A DNA stretch of 64,000 bases from an uncultured Armatimonadota bacterium (GTDB taxonomy: Bacteria; Armatimonadota; Fimbriimonadia; Fimbriimonadales; Fimbriimonadaceae): NCBI GenBank assembly GCA_903927345.1, contig CAIYMO010000053.1, positions 1 through 64,000 on the forward strand, given 5' to 3'. Under the pieces are notes generated by a model. The model made no database searches and was not told the origin of the DNA. It saw only the letters and a program-made list of their open reading frames with translations. Made by a program: the position numbers and the translations under genes. Each line of letters starts with the position of its first letter. Within the stretch, counting starts at the first letter, position 1. Below are positions 49,301 through 58,905 of this stretch, one piece after another.

Positions 49301-50370
49301 AAACTCGCCTGCACATTCTCTCGCTTCCGATCCTCGCGATGATCGCAATATCCGGATGCGGCTCAACGAAGACCGATTCTGGCTCCAAGCCCGACGCCTC
49401 GACCCCATCTGCCTCTTCCGGTACTAAGACCAAGATCGCCTTCATTCCCAAAAGCGCCGGCAACCCCTATTTCGCACGCCTTGAGTCAGGCTTCAAGTCC
49501 TCCGCCGATCAGTTCGGCGTAGAATTCACCTCGCAGGCTCCAACAACTGCCGACGCCACTTCACAGATTTCTGTCATCAAAGACCAGGCTCAGCGAGGAG
49601 AAGAAGTAATCGTTCTCTCTCCAAACAGCCCCGACGCCCTCAACGAAACGTTGGATCAAGCGTCCGCAAAGGGAGTCGTCATCATCACTGCCGATGCCGA
49701 CCTCACCGGGAACGAGTCTCACCGCTCAATCGGCGTCCTGTCGTGCGACTTCAGCACGATCGGTCCCGAGCAAGTTGAGCTCCTCGGCGCCCTAATCGGC
49801 TACGAAGGTGAGATTGCGATTCTCAGCGCAACATCCGACGCGCCAAACCAAAACGCTTGGATCGAGGGAATGAAAAAGACCCTGACCGATCCAAAGTACA
49901 GCAAAATGAAGCTCGTCGAAGTGGTCTACGGAAACGATGAGCCCCAGAAGTCCACCACTGAAACCGAAGCCCTCATCACGAAGCATCCGAACCTGCGGGG
50001 AATTATCGCCCCGACATCCGTCGGTCTTGCCGCCGCTGCTCAAGTCCTCAGCCAAAAGGAGCTTGCACCGGGCGCAAAGAATGCGAAAAACGGCGGACTG
50101 GTTCTCACCGGACTCGGAACTCCTAACGAACTGAAGAAAGCTGTCAAGGCAGGCACCGTTGCTAAATTCCAACTTTGGGATCCTGCAGACATCGGTATCG
50201 TTGCCTCCTACCTCGGCACCCAGCTGAGGGCGAAAAAGCTTGAAGCCAAAGTCGGTACGAAGTTCGAAATCCCGGGCAAGGGCTCCTTCGAAATCAAAGA
50301 CAAGAACATCGTGATCGCTGGCAAACTAGTCACCTTCACCAAAGAGAACATCGACCAGTACGACTTCTGA
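49297..50370 (+). CDS. rhaS: Sugar-binding lipoprotein of an ABC transporter (RhaS-like)
   Basis: Lipobox MIAISGCGS; KIAFIPKSAGNPYFARLESGFKSSADQFGVEFTSQAPTTADATSQISVIKDQAQRGEEVIVLSPNSPDAL. Confidence 0.9.
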   Translation: MKTRLHILSLPILAMIAISGCGSTKTDSGSKPDASTPSASSGTKTKIAFIPKSAGNPYFARLESGFKSSADQFGVEFTSQAPTTADATSQISVIKDQAQRGEEVIVLSPNSPDALNETLDQASAKGVVIITADADLTGNESHRSIGVLSCDFSTIGPEQVELLGALIGYEGEIAILSATSDAPNQNAWIEGMKKTLTDPKYSKMKLVEVVYGNDEPQKSTTETEALITKHPNLRGIIAPTSVGLAAAAQVLSQKELAPGAKNAKNGGLVLTGLGTPNELKKAVKAGTVAKFQLWDPADIGIVASYLGTQLRAKKLEAKVGTKFEIPGKGSFEIKDKNIVIAGKLVTFTKENIDQYDF

Positions 50371-50379
50371 TAGAGACCA

Positions 50380-50412
50380 GTCTGGATTACTTGATCATCA
50401 AGTAATCCAGAC
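50380..50412. repeat. Near-loopless palindrome spanning the GH172-like stop codon
   Basis: GTCTGGATTACTTGAT-C-ATCAAGTAATCCAGAC, 16-bp perfect arms between convergent genes. Confidence 0.9.
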
Positions 50413-52378
50413 CAAACATTCGTGACGGCGGATTTGCTTTCGCATTAGATCCCTTGCACACGATCTTCAACTCGTTCTTCCCTTTATTGAGAACGACTCG
50501 GCCCAAATCAACTATCTTCCAAAGCAGGTCCGGGCTATAGAAGTCAATCACCCCGACTGATCGGCCATTCACATATAGCTCCTGGATTCCGTAATCCCGA
50601 GCAAAGCATAGATTCGCCGAGAGGCTTTGTAAACCAGACCGATTCGCCTCAAATTCGAGCACGATCATTTCGCCATCTTTGGCTTCCTTCCACCAAAGTT
50701 GCTGACCGCTCGAGAGACCACCAAACGCTTGCACCTCGTTCTTACCTCCCGTCGTCGAAGTGATTCGTAGCTTCTCACCTTCGATCGCACCCTTGACTGG
50801 CGTGGGTGGCTTCGGTCCATCAATGATTTTCATCCCTTCGAGATCAAGCTGTGGGGCCGTCCACTTGCCCGGCTTCGCGTACCAAAACGCCGTCATATCA
50901 AACCGGCTCGGCACATCCTCCCAGTGCCACTGCTCGATGTCAAACCGAATCTTCTTCTTGAACGGAATGTCGTCCATCACGTGCCAGCGCACGTTTCCGA
51001 TTTGCCCGCCACAACCCGGCCCATCCGCCCGAGCCTGTCCGTGATATGGCCTTGAGAACACCTCCGGATTCGACCACGCATACCCAAAATAGTCCTCCGT
51101 CCCCGTCCCAATCCAACTCGGGAAACGCTCGCCATCCACCCAAACCTTCTCGTCCCCCTCACCCCACCAGGCCTGAGTCGGGTTCTGGACATGCATCACC
51201 GTCCCCACATACCGCCCTTCACCAAAGAAGTTGACGAGATTCATATCCCGCATTGGCCTACTCCGAGCAGTGTCGGCGGTCCACTGGGCGTGAAGAATGT
51301 AGTCAGCAGCTGGGTTAGAAGCTACCGAAGTCTGAATCGTTCCACGGAACGGGAGCTTGCCGTGGTTCACCAGCCGAAGGCTAGCCGTTCTCTGAAACGG
51401 CATAGGCAGCTTAAATCGAAGCAACCCATCTTGCACAGATGTAGCCACGGTTTCTAGCTTGGCAGGCAGGACGCCCGCCCCAAAGAAGTCCGGCAACGGC
51501 ACGCGGACAGTCTCTTGCCCGTCAAACGTTCCAACAACTTCAATCAGTTTCGTTCGGCTCTCCATACTTCGCGGGTCAGATGGTGCGAACTTCCGGTCGT
51601 CTTTCTCCAACTGGATGACCACTTCGTCAATGGCGCTCTGGTTCGATTCACTAAAGGGCACTACATGGCTTTTGCCGGCTTCAACAGTAAATCGCTGAAG
51701 TCGACCCGGTTTGCCGGCAGGTGTGGGAGGTGGAACACCGATAGGATTCCGGTTAGAATCCCGTTCGAGTAGCAGCGCAATTTGCTTAGCTTCAAGCGAG
51801 TAGACGGAGGTGTTCGCAGCGTACAACCTCGTATTCAATTGATAATAGAGTCCGTTTAATCGCTCACCAGGGGTTGACTCACTTACCGTCACCTTCAGCC
51901 TCTTTGAAAATGAGAACGGAAAATAGAGGTTCGTTCCTCTCGCGGCATTGTAAGAGAAGCGCTCGTCCCAAGGCTTCACCTTTCCTTGAAGCAAATCAGC
52001 CATCTTTGCCTCCACAAGGGGCTCCGATGATCCATCAAAATACAATCGAACAATCCCCATGGGATTCGCCGACCAGAATCGCACCATTGCCCCGGGACCT
52101 TCAAAGTCACCCATCACCCACTCAGTCCGACCCTCGTTCACCTCGCTTCGTAGATATTTGCCGTAGTCGGCGTTGGCAAACCAGCCTTCAGCGCCTGCAG
52201 ATGTTGATGCACGATCAAAGCTACTTGCCTCAATGGTCTTGTATTCATGCACCGGTCCTCCACTTGGCAGCTTGCCTGAATCCCGGGTGAGGCGATACAA
52301 ATCGGACGTTTGACTCAGCAACGTGAACGTATGAACCCAATCCCGCTGAATCGATAACACCAAGGCGATGGCAAGCAT
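50387..52378 (-). CDS. DUF2961 domain protein (GH172-like glycoside hydrolase)
   Basis: GPGAMVRFWSANPMGIVRLYFDGS, TGTEDYFGYAWSNPEVFSRPYHGQ, YRWHVMDDIPF-like RWHVMDDIPFKKKIRFDIEQWHW. Confidence 0.87.
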   Translation of the reverse strand: MLAIALVLSIQRDWVHTFTLLSQTSDLYRLTRDSGKLPSGGPVHEYKTIEASSFDRASTSAGAEGWFANADYGKYLRSEVNEGRTEWVMGDFEGPGAMVRFWSANPMGIVRLYFDGSSEPLVEAKMADLLQGKVKPWDERFSYNAARGTNLYFPFSFSKRLKVTVSESTPGERLNGLYYQLNTRLYAANTSVYSLEAKQIALLLERDSNRNPIGVPPPTPAGKPGRLQRFTVEAGKSHVVPFSESNQSAIDEVVIQLEKDDRKFAPSDPRSMESRTKLIEVVGTFDGQETVRVPLPDFFGAGVLPAKLETVATSVQDGLLRFKLPMPFQRTASLRLVNHGKLPFRGTIQTSVASNPAADYILHAQWTADTARSRPMRDMNLVNFFGEGRYVGTVMHVQNPTQAWWGEGDEKVWVDGERFPSWIGTGTEDYFGYAWSNPEVFSRPYHGQARADGPGCGGQIGNVRWHVMDDIPFKKKIRFDIEQWHWEDVPSRFDMTAFWYAKPGKWTAPQLDLEGMKIIDGPKPPTPVKGAIEGEKLRITSTTGGKNEVQAFGGLSSGQQLWWKEAKDGEMIVLEFEANRSGLQSLSANLCFARDYGIQELYVNGRSVGVIDFYSPDLLWKIVDLGRVVLNKGKNELKIVCKGSNAKANPPSRMFGLDYLMIK

Positions 52379-52410
52379 AGTTTCTGCACCTTACCCGCTA
52401 TACTCTCGGC

Positions 52411-52869
52411 ATGACAAAGACCGAAATCATCGAGAACCTAAAGGGTTCCTTCTCCCTGCTCGAGAAGGACCTCAATGCAATGCCCGAAGATTTGATCATC
52501 AAGTCTCTTGGCGGAAAGGCGCGGACCGCGGCCGATGTCATCTACGAAATCATCGTCGTCAACGACCACATCGGAGCGACCATCCGCGACGAAAACCCTG
52601 CTCCATGGACATTCGAAGGATGGATCACTGCCCCAACGGATTTCCAATCCAAAGAAGTCATCATCGCCGGACTCCTAGCCTCGCGTGACCGGTTCATCTC
52701 TGGAGTAGAAGCAATGTCCGAAGAGGACCTAGCGGGAACTGTAAAAACCGAACATGGAGAATCCACCCGGGCCTCACGTTGCCGGTTCGTCGCCCTCCAT
52801 AACTGGTATCACTCGGGCCAACTCAACTATATCCAAGCCCTGACTGGTGATGATGGTTGGAACTGGTAA
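52411..52869 (+). CDS. DinB-like family protein
   Basis: RTAADVIYEIIVVNDHIGATIRDE and RCRFVALHNWYHSGQLNYIQAL metal-binding His layout. Confidence 0.75.
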   Translation: MTKTEIIENLKGSFSLLEKDLNAMPEDLIIKSLGGKARTAADVIYEIIVVNDHIGATIRDENPAPWTFEGWITAPTDFQSKEVIIAGLLASRDRFISGVEAMSEEDLAGTVKTEHGESTRASRCRFVALHNWYHSGQLNYIQALTGDDGWNW

Positions 52870-53295
52870 TCAGGATTGTTCGCAGATTTGGGCTAGCCCA
52901 ACCGCCTCGGTTTGTAAGTAGCGTTTGGTCATCCGTGCAAACAGGAGCCCAAACAGCGATCCAAGGAAACCGCTGTATTCAAACGTCAAGACAACCTGAG
53001 TAGCTGCGTCCGTGCTTAAGAGCTGATGATCTGCACGGGTGCGTATTCCCGGCAACCGAGACTCCCAGCAAAAGCTCCGCCCCTCAACTAACTGGGTGAC
53101 CTTATAGATTGCGGGAGCAAATCTGGGCTGCTTTATCTGAAATCTCCGACCCACCCCTAGTTCCGAACCATCGAGACCCTTGATCCATTCCATGGTCGAA
53201 GTCCAGGTGTGCCACTGCTCAACATCCGCCATCACCGACCAAACGTGCTCAAGCTCACACTCAATCTCTGTGCTGATTGAATAGATGATTGCCAC
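52870..53295 (-). CDS. SRPBCC family protein (START/polyketide cyclase-like)
   Basis: STEIECELEHVWSVMADVEQWHTWTSTMEWIKGLDGSELGVGRRFQIKQP. Confidence 0.87.
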   Translation of the reverse strand: MAIIYSISTEIECELEHVWSVMADVEQWHTWTSTMEWIKGLDGSELGVGRRFQIKQPRFAPAIYKVTQLVEGRSFCWESRLPGIRTRADHQLLSTDAATQVVLTFEYSGFLGSLFGLLFARMTKRYLQTEAVGLAQICEQS

Positions 53296-53401
53296 ACCGG
53301 GAGTCTACCGACCTCATCCAGTGGGTTCTGCATTGAAAAGCGAGGTCAGTTTTAGCTGCGACGTGCAGAACCTATTCGGGAAACGGCGGTAACGTGTATC
53401 T

Positions 53402-54295
53402 ATGACCGCGGTCCTCGCGGCTCTTCTGCTGAGCCGGAACAATACGATGAATCTACAAAGAAGCTATCTCGAAACCTTCGATCTCCGCGGCAAGGGTTCA
53501 CGCACCGTCGTCCAAACATTCGACCGCCACATCGAAGCCCCAAACTGGACTCCAGACGGCAAGTGGCTTATCTACAACTCCGAAGGCAGGCTATACAAGA
53601 TCAGCGCAAAAGGAGGCGACTCCACCCCAATCGACACCGGCTTCGCAATCCGATGCAACAACGATCACGGAATATCGCCCGACGGAACGTCGCTTGTCAT
53701 TAGCGACCAAACCCATGAAGATGGCTCATCCAGAATCTATACGCTGCCAGTCCAAGGCGGAAGGCCAAAACTCATCACACCAAACGCGCCCTCCTTTTGG
53801 CACGGCTGGTCACCAGATGGGAAAACTCTCGCTTACTGCGCGCAGCGCAACCTCCGCTTCGGCATCTTCACCATCCCAGTCAACGGCGGTGAGGAAACGC
53901 GCCTCACAACCAGCGACGGCCTAGACGATGGCCCCGAGTACTCTCCTGACGGAAAGCACATTTACTTTAACAGCGACCGGACAGGACGGATGCAAATCTG
54001 GCGAATCAGGCCCGATGGGACTGACCTGACGCAGATCACGAATGACGAATATGGCAACTGGTTCCCCCACATCTCTCCAGACGGGAAATGGATGGTCATC
54101 CTCAGTTACGACAAATCAGTCATCGGCCACCCGCCAAACCAAGAAGTACAGCTGCGCCTAATGGAGATCAAAAAGGGCGAAATTCGCCCGCTTGTCAATC
54201 TCTTTGGCGGACAAGGAACCATCAATGTTCCCTCCTGGGCGCCTGACAGCAACCGATTTGCCTTTGTCAGTTACGACCGCCTTAGCGCCGACTGA
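53402..54295 (+). CDS. TolB-like PD40 beta-propeller protein
   Basis: Repeated [12 protein letters not shown] / [12 protein letters not shown] / [34 protein letters not shown]. Confidence 0.87.
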   Translation: MTAVLAALLLSRNNTMNLQRSYLETFDLRGKGSRTVVQTFDRHIEAPNWTPDGKWLIYNSEGRLYKISAKGGDSTPIDTGFAIRCNNDHGISPDGTSLVISDQTHEDGSSRIYTLPVQGGRPKLITPNAPSFWHGWSPDGKTLAYCAQRNLRFGIFTIPVNGGEETRLTTSDGLDDGPEYSPDGKHIYFNSDRTGRMQIWRIRPDGTDLTQITNDEYGNWFPHISPDGKWMVILSYDKSVIGHPPNQEVQLRLMEIKKGEIRPLVNLFGGQGTINVPSWAPDSNRFAFVSYDRLSAD

Positions 54296-55616
54296 CCAAG
54301 AACTCCACGGCCTCAGCTCCCGCAGCCGTAACCTGCACCATCTTCGGCCGGTCAACGGTGAGTGTAGAAATCGTTCGCCAGGAGTCCCCAAATCTGCCGA
54401 TCATCCGCCACTTTCCGGCTGCCAAGTTCGCCTTCCACGTCGAAACTTTGGGTCCAGGTTGAGCGACAACCGGAGCCGGACGCCAGTTCGATCCGAAGCG
54501 AGGGTGAGGAGCCTGTCCGTTCTTTGCGACATCGTAAAAGGCTGCTATCTCGCTGGAAAACTTCTCCAACACTCCCTTGCTGTACCACCAGCAGTGACCA
54601 CCACTTTGAGTCTCACGGGTTAGCGAAGGGTGCTTCACAACATCCTCCGCTTTCTGATCTGGCCCATCCCCAACAAGTCGAATTCCCGCTATAAGGTCGC
54701 GGTTACGGTCTCCCATAAAGCCAACCTGCTCCTTCCAATCTCGCTCAAAGGACGGATAGTTCATTCGATAGACCTGCGGGGCGTACTCATCCCAAGTCGG
54801 AGAATCCGACCACCGACTCCATGCGGGCCAGTCAATCAGATAATTGTCCAGTGCCCAAGGGTGCGGACCAGGCGAAAGCGAGATGATGAAGTTCTTCCCC
54901 GCTGCCTCCCGAACCTCACGGACGAACCGCTTTGCAAAGGCCTGTACCTTCTCGGTGCGCCAACGCACCCATTCCGGTTCCTTCGGGTCCAAAGACGGAC
55001 GTTGCCCACCGTGTTCTGAGGCGTAGAGATTCTGGGTGAACTCGTCGTAACCCATGTCGATGTACGGCCATACAATTCGATCATCGAGCTGAATTCCGTC
55101 CATGTCGTATTTGAGGATCGCCTCTTTCACGATCCCAAGGAGCAGTTTCTGCGCATCGGGATGGAGAGGGTTAAGCCAAACAAAGCCGTTCTTGGCGACA
55201 TCCTTACCGTTTCGGTCCAGACTCAGCCAATCCTTCCGAGCGCGAAGTTCATTCTGAGTGTCCTTCCATGCCGCCATGAACCCGTACTCGAACCAACCGA
55301 GGTAGACAAGACCGTTCCGATGTGCTGCGTTCAGCGTCTCGTCGAGCAAATCCCTCTGAACCGCCCCACTTGGCGAGGCAGAGACCTTCATCGGAACTCC
55401 AACTGCCTTTCGCATCACCTCGGAAGGAAACTCTGTGTAGCCATTCTTCCAGCACTCGACATAAACCGTATTCAGACCTATCTCGCGCAGTCGCTTCATC
55501 GAGGCCGCCGTGTTCGCTGGAGTGCTGATCGCCTCGTTTGCGGTGGTCGTCATCCACGTTCCGCGCACTTCTGCAGAGGCAGAACCGACCATCAAACCCA
55601 ACATGCTGGCGAACAT
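54282..55616 (-). CDS. Family 10-like glycosylhydrolase (GHL10/DUF187)
   Basis: [80 protein letters not shown]. Confidence 0.88.
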   Translation of the reverse strand: MFASMLGLMVGSASAEVRGTWMTTTANEAISTPANTAASMKRLREIGLNTVYVECWKNGYTEFPSEVMRKAVGVPMKVSASPSGAVQRDLLDETLNAAHRNGLVYLGWFEYGFMAAWKDTQNELRARKDWLSLDRNGKDVAKNGFVWLNPLHPDAQKLLLGIVKEAILKYDMDGIQLDDRIVWPYIDMGYDEFTQNLYASEHGGQRPSLDPKEPEWVRWRTEKVQAFAKRFVREVREAAGKNFIISLSPGPHPWALDNYLIDWPAWSRWSDSPTWDEYAPQVYRMNYPSFERDWKEQVGFMGDRNRDLIAGIRLVGDGPDQKAEDVVKHPSLTRETQSGGHCWWYSKGVLEKFSSEIAAFYDVAKNGQAPHPRFGSNWRPAPVVAQPGPKVSTWKANLAAGKWRMIGRFGDSWRTISTLTVDRPKMVQVTAAGAEAVEFLVSRR

Positions 55617-55823
55617 TATTCGGGAGTATATCTAGGCGCTCTACGAGTCTAGAGAAGCCAGCTGCAAAAACGGAAGGTGAGCCCCTACCCAACCGAACCA
55701 AGAGGTCGGGTCAGTGATTCAAACGGGTTCCATGGTGGGGCTTTGGTCACACCACCGTTGTTTGTGTCAGTTTTCTCTGGAACAATGTTAGGATTCCGCA
55801 AAGAGGCGGAATGAGTGATTTGC

Positions 55824-57161
55824 ATGCAATCCAAAACCTTGTTTTCTGCGAGCCTTGTAGTCGGACTAGCTGCCATGGGTATGGCCCAGTCCAAGTTCAT
55901 TGGGCCAATCAACGGCCCCACGTTCGTCCCTGGTGAGATCATCGTCAAGTTCCGAGAATCCACCTCCGCCAAGTCCCGACTCGTCCTCACAAAGAGGCTG
56001 GGTTCAATGACTGCAATCCCGCTTGCTGCCCCATCGCTCACCGCGACGTCGGCAGACAACACCTTGCTCGTTCGCATTTCCGGTGACGTCAAAACCACTG
56101 TTGATGACCTCAAGGCAAACGGAGACATCGAGTACGCAGAGCCAAACTGGGTCTACCGAACTCAGGTCGTCTCGAACGACACCCGATACACCAATGGCAC
56201 TCTTTGGGGCATGTACGGTGCAGCCACTCCATTGTTCAAAAACCAATTTGGCAGCAACGCAGCCGCCGCGTGGAATGTAAACAAGACCGGCTCATCAACC
56301 GTCTACGTCGGAATCATTGACGAGGGAGTCATGTTTAACCATGCTGATCTCTCGGCAAACTTCTGGCTCAACCCATACGATCCCGTTGACGGTCTTGACA
56401 ACGATGGCAACGGCTATAAAGACGACTCACGCGGTTGGGACTTTGCCGGAAACAACAACTCCGTCTACGACGGAACCTCCGATGACCACGGGACCCACGT
56501 TGCTGGAACGATCGGCGGCAAGGGCGGAAACGGAACTGGAGTAGCAGGCGTCGTCTGGAACGTCAAGATGATCTCCGCAAAGTTCCTCGGAGCCTCCGGT
56601 GGAACCACCGCGAACGCAATCAAGGCGATTGACTATATCACCGATCTGAAAGTTCGTCACGGTCTCAACATCGTCGCGACCAACAACTCATGGGGTGGCG
56701 GTGGCTTCAGCCAGGCACTCTCCGATGCGATCAACCGCGCTAACAACGCTGGAATCCTCTTCATCGCTGCAGCAGGAAACAACGGCACCAACAACGACAC
56801 CACCGCGAACTACCCAAGCAACTACAACTTGCCAAACGTCATCGCAGTTGGTGCTCTTACCAGCACAGGAACTCGAGCAAGCTTCTCAAACTACGGCAAG
56901 ACCCAAGTTGACCTGTTCGCTCCAGGTAACGGAATCTGGTCCACAGTTCCTGGCAACGGAAACACCTCAAGCTACGCTTCCTACAGCGGTACTTCGATGG
57001 CAACGCCCCACGTCGCCGGTGCAGCCGCTCTGTACAAGTCGCTCAACCCTTCCGCAACCGCGGCGCAGGTGAAAGCAGCTCTGCTAGGACAAACAACTCC
57101 AACCACCTCGGTCTCAACGCTCTGTGTTACAGGCGGACGGCTGAACGTCGGCGGATTCTAA
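55824..57161 (+). CDS. S8 family subtilisin-like serine protease
   Basis: Catalytic Asp VGIIDEGV, His DDHGTHVAGTIGG, Ser SGTSMATPHVAGAAALYKS; signal peptide and propeptide. Confidence 0.95.
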   Translation: MQSKTLFSASLVVGLAAMGMAQSKFIGPINGPTFVPGEIIVKFRESTSAKSRLVLTKRLGSMTAIPLAAPSLTATSADNTLLVRISGDVKTTVDDLKANGDIEYAEPNWVYRTQVVSNDTRYTNGTLWGMYGAATPLFKNQFGSNAAAAWNVNKTGSSTVYVGIIDEGVMFNHADLSANFWLNPYDPVDGLDNDGNGYKDDSRGWDFAGNNNSVYDGTSDDHGTHVAGTIGGKGGNGTGVAGVVWNVKMISAKFLGASGGTTANAIKAIDYITDLKVRHGLNIVATNNSWGGGGFSQALSDAINRANNAGILFIAAAGNNGTNNDTTANYPSNYNLPNVIAVGALTSTGTRASFSNYGKTQVDLFAPGNGIWSTVPGNGNTSSYASYSGTSMATPHVAGAAALYKSLNPSATAAQVKAALLGQTTPTTSVSTLCVTGGRLNVGGF

Positions 57162-57169
57162 CTCCAACC

Positions 57170-57207
57170 TGCCTCCGATCGTCCAACCAGACATCGGAGG
57201 CATTTTT
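57170..57207 (+). terminator. Intrinsic terminator after the S8 protease gene
   Basis: TGCCTCCGAT-N13-ATCGGAGGCA followed by TTTTT. Confidence 0.88.
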
Positions 57208-57757
57208 ATGCCTGAGGTCTTAGGATGATCACATCGGCGCGACCTACCCCGTAGGCCTTTGCCGTCGCATAAAACTCGCCTAAGCGTTGAATCACCAGCC
57301 CCATCGAAGCGCAATTGTGGACTACCCAGAATCCATCTGGTTTCTTGAGAACGACCCCACAATGCCCTGCCATCCCTTCCCGGCGCTGCGATTTGTAGCG
57401 GTAGTTCAAAACATCACCCGTTTTGGTATCGCCAGCAATCACCAGACCGTACTTCTCAACTCCAATCTGGGCCAACTCCCATGTCGTTACGCGAGACTTG
57501 AGCATCTTCGACTGGCGAGACAGGTAATCCGAGACGAAAGCAGAACAATCATTCGCTCCCCAAATGTATTTCGCACCACGCCGGCGGTACTGCTTCTCAG
57601 CAAAGACCAAAGCCGGGTGAGAAGCAATATCGGCTGATGCAACTGGACGTACTGAAGGCTGCGGAGGAGCAACTCGAGTCCGTTTCGAAGCAAACAGACC
57701 TCCCAACACAAAAAGACAGGCGCAGGTAAATCCAACAACAACGATCCTGCGACGCAT
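57206..57757 (-). CDS. NlpC/P60-like putative cysteine peptidase with N-terminal signal/anchor
   Basis: YIWGANDCSAFVSDYLSRQ (Cys) and GMAGHCGVVLKKPDGFWVVHNC (His). Confidence 0.6.
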   Translation of the reverse strand: MRRRIVVVGFTCACLFVLGGLFASKRTRVAPPQPSVRPVASADIASHPALVFAEKQYRRRGAKYIWGANDCSAFVSDYLSRQSKMLKSRVTTWELAQIGVEKYGLVIAGDTKTGDVLNYRYKSQRREGMAGHCGVVLKKPDGFWVVHNCASMGLVIQRLGEFYATAKAYGVGRADVIILRPQA

Positions 57758-57796
57758 CTCCGGAAAGATTGTAACCGAAGTCCCCCGATTCAGCCC

Positions 57797-58837
57797 CTAC
57801 CGAGTCGAGTCGCGCTTAATGAATTCCATTGCGTACGTCTCCAGTTCGCTCGGAAGAGCAGGGTCCTGAATACGCTTGATCAGCTTCTCCCAAGCCCTCG
57901 GAATGACTTCACCAATCGGCGAACGAAGAGTCGACATGGGAACCTCAAAGTCTTCGGCATCCGGGTGAGAGCCGTAGCCCATCACTTGGCAATCTTCTGG
58001 AACCCGTTTGCCGCTCGTTGTGACCGCGCGCACCGCACCCATCGCCAGCATATCTGTCATCCCTACAAAAGCATCAGGAATCCCGTGCTCAGCAATGTGC
58101 GCCTTGACCGCCCGTGTTGAGCCTGCTCGCGACTCCTCGTCAACGACCACGATCTGAATAGGCAACCCCGCCGCTTCCATCGCTTGCACGTAACCCGCAC
58201 GGCGCCGCTCGTAAGGAAAGTCTCGCACCTGCCAATCCATCGTAATGTAAGCAATTGACCGGCTGCCGGAAGCAATCAACCGCTCCGTAGCCAGCTTCAT
58301 CGACTCAGTAACGTTCCAGGCAACCGCATCCCCGTTTGAAACAAGCTCGTAACCAATCACGACAACCGGCGTCGTCTTCCCCTCTGGCGTTTCTCTGTAA
58401 ACCTCTACCGCCGCGCCCGAGTCCATCGCAATGATTCCATCCACCGGCCACATATTGGGTGCAATCGCCTGATCGCTCAAACCAGACTCTCGGTCCAACG
58501 GCACAATCATCAACTCATGTCCGGTTCTCTTTGCTTCGCGGGAAATGAGTTGGAGCATCCTGATGTAGCTCACAATGGGACGATCAACAGGCATCCAAAT
58601 GCCGATCACGTTGGTCTTCCCACTACGAATCGCCTGGGCGTGTCGGTTCGGAGTGTAGCCAACCTTTTTAGCCGCCTCGCGAACGCGTTCCCGCGTTGCC
58701 TCCGGCAACTTGACCGTAGGGTTTCCCGTCATCACATGCGAGACCGTTTGAATCGAAACTCCCGCCTCCGCAGCGACATCGTGAAGAGTAATCCGTTTTG
58801 AGTTTTGCTTCTTAGGCGGCACTGTGTCTCTCCTCAC
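57797..58837 (-). CDS. LacI-family transcriptional regulator
   Basis: ITLHDVAAEAGVSIQTVSHVMTGNPTVKLPEATRERVREAAKKVGYTPNRHAQAIRSGKT. Confidence 0.95.
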   Translation of the reverse strand: MRRDTVPPKKQNSKRITLHDVAAEAGVSIQTVSHVMTGNPTVKLPEATRERVREAAKKVGYTPNRHAQAIRSGKTNVIGIWMPVDRPIVSYIRMLQLISREAKRTGHELMIVPLDRESGLSDQAIAPNMWPVDGIIAMDSGAAVEVYRETPEGKTTPVVVIGYELVSNGDAVAWNVTESMKLATERLIASGSRSIAYITMDWQVRDFPYERRRAGYVQAMEAAGLPIQIVVVDEESRAGSTRAVKAHIAEHGIPDAFVGMTDMLAMGAVRAVTTSGKRVPEDCQVMGYGSHPDAEDFEVPMSTLRSPIGEVIPRAWEKLIKRIQDPALPSELETYAMEFIKRDSTR

Positions 58838-58847
58838 ATCCTCGGCT

Positions 58848-58864
58848 CATGATAATTTATCATG
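58848..58864. promoter_or_regulatory. Predicted LacI-family operator
   Basis: Perfect palindrome CATGATAA-T-TTATCATG in the divergent region between lacI-type and GH127-like genes. Confidence 0.75.
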
Positions 58865-58905
58865 GCAGAACCAAGCTCTTCTTTGCTAGGTAATCTCTAG
58901 GGACG

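Noticed and set aside
52490-52505. TTGATCATCAAGT shared between the dinB-like gene and the palindrome at 50391
   Set aside because: A 13-nt partial palindrome match in a coding region without the outer arms; likely coincidence.
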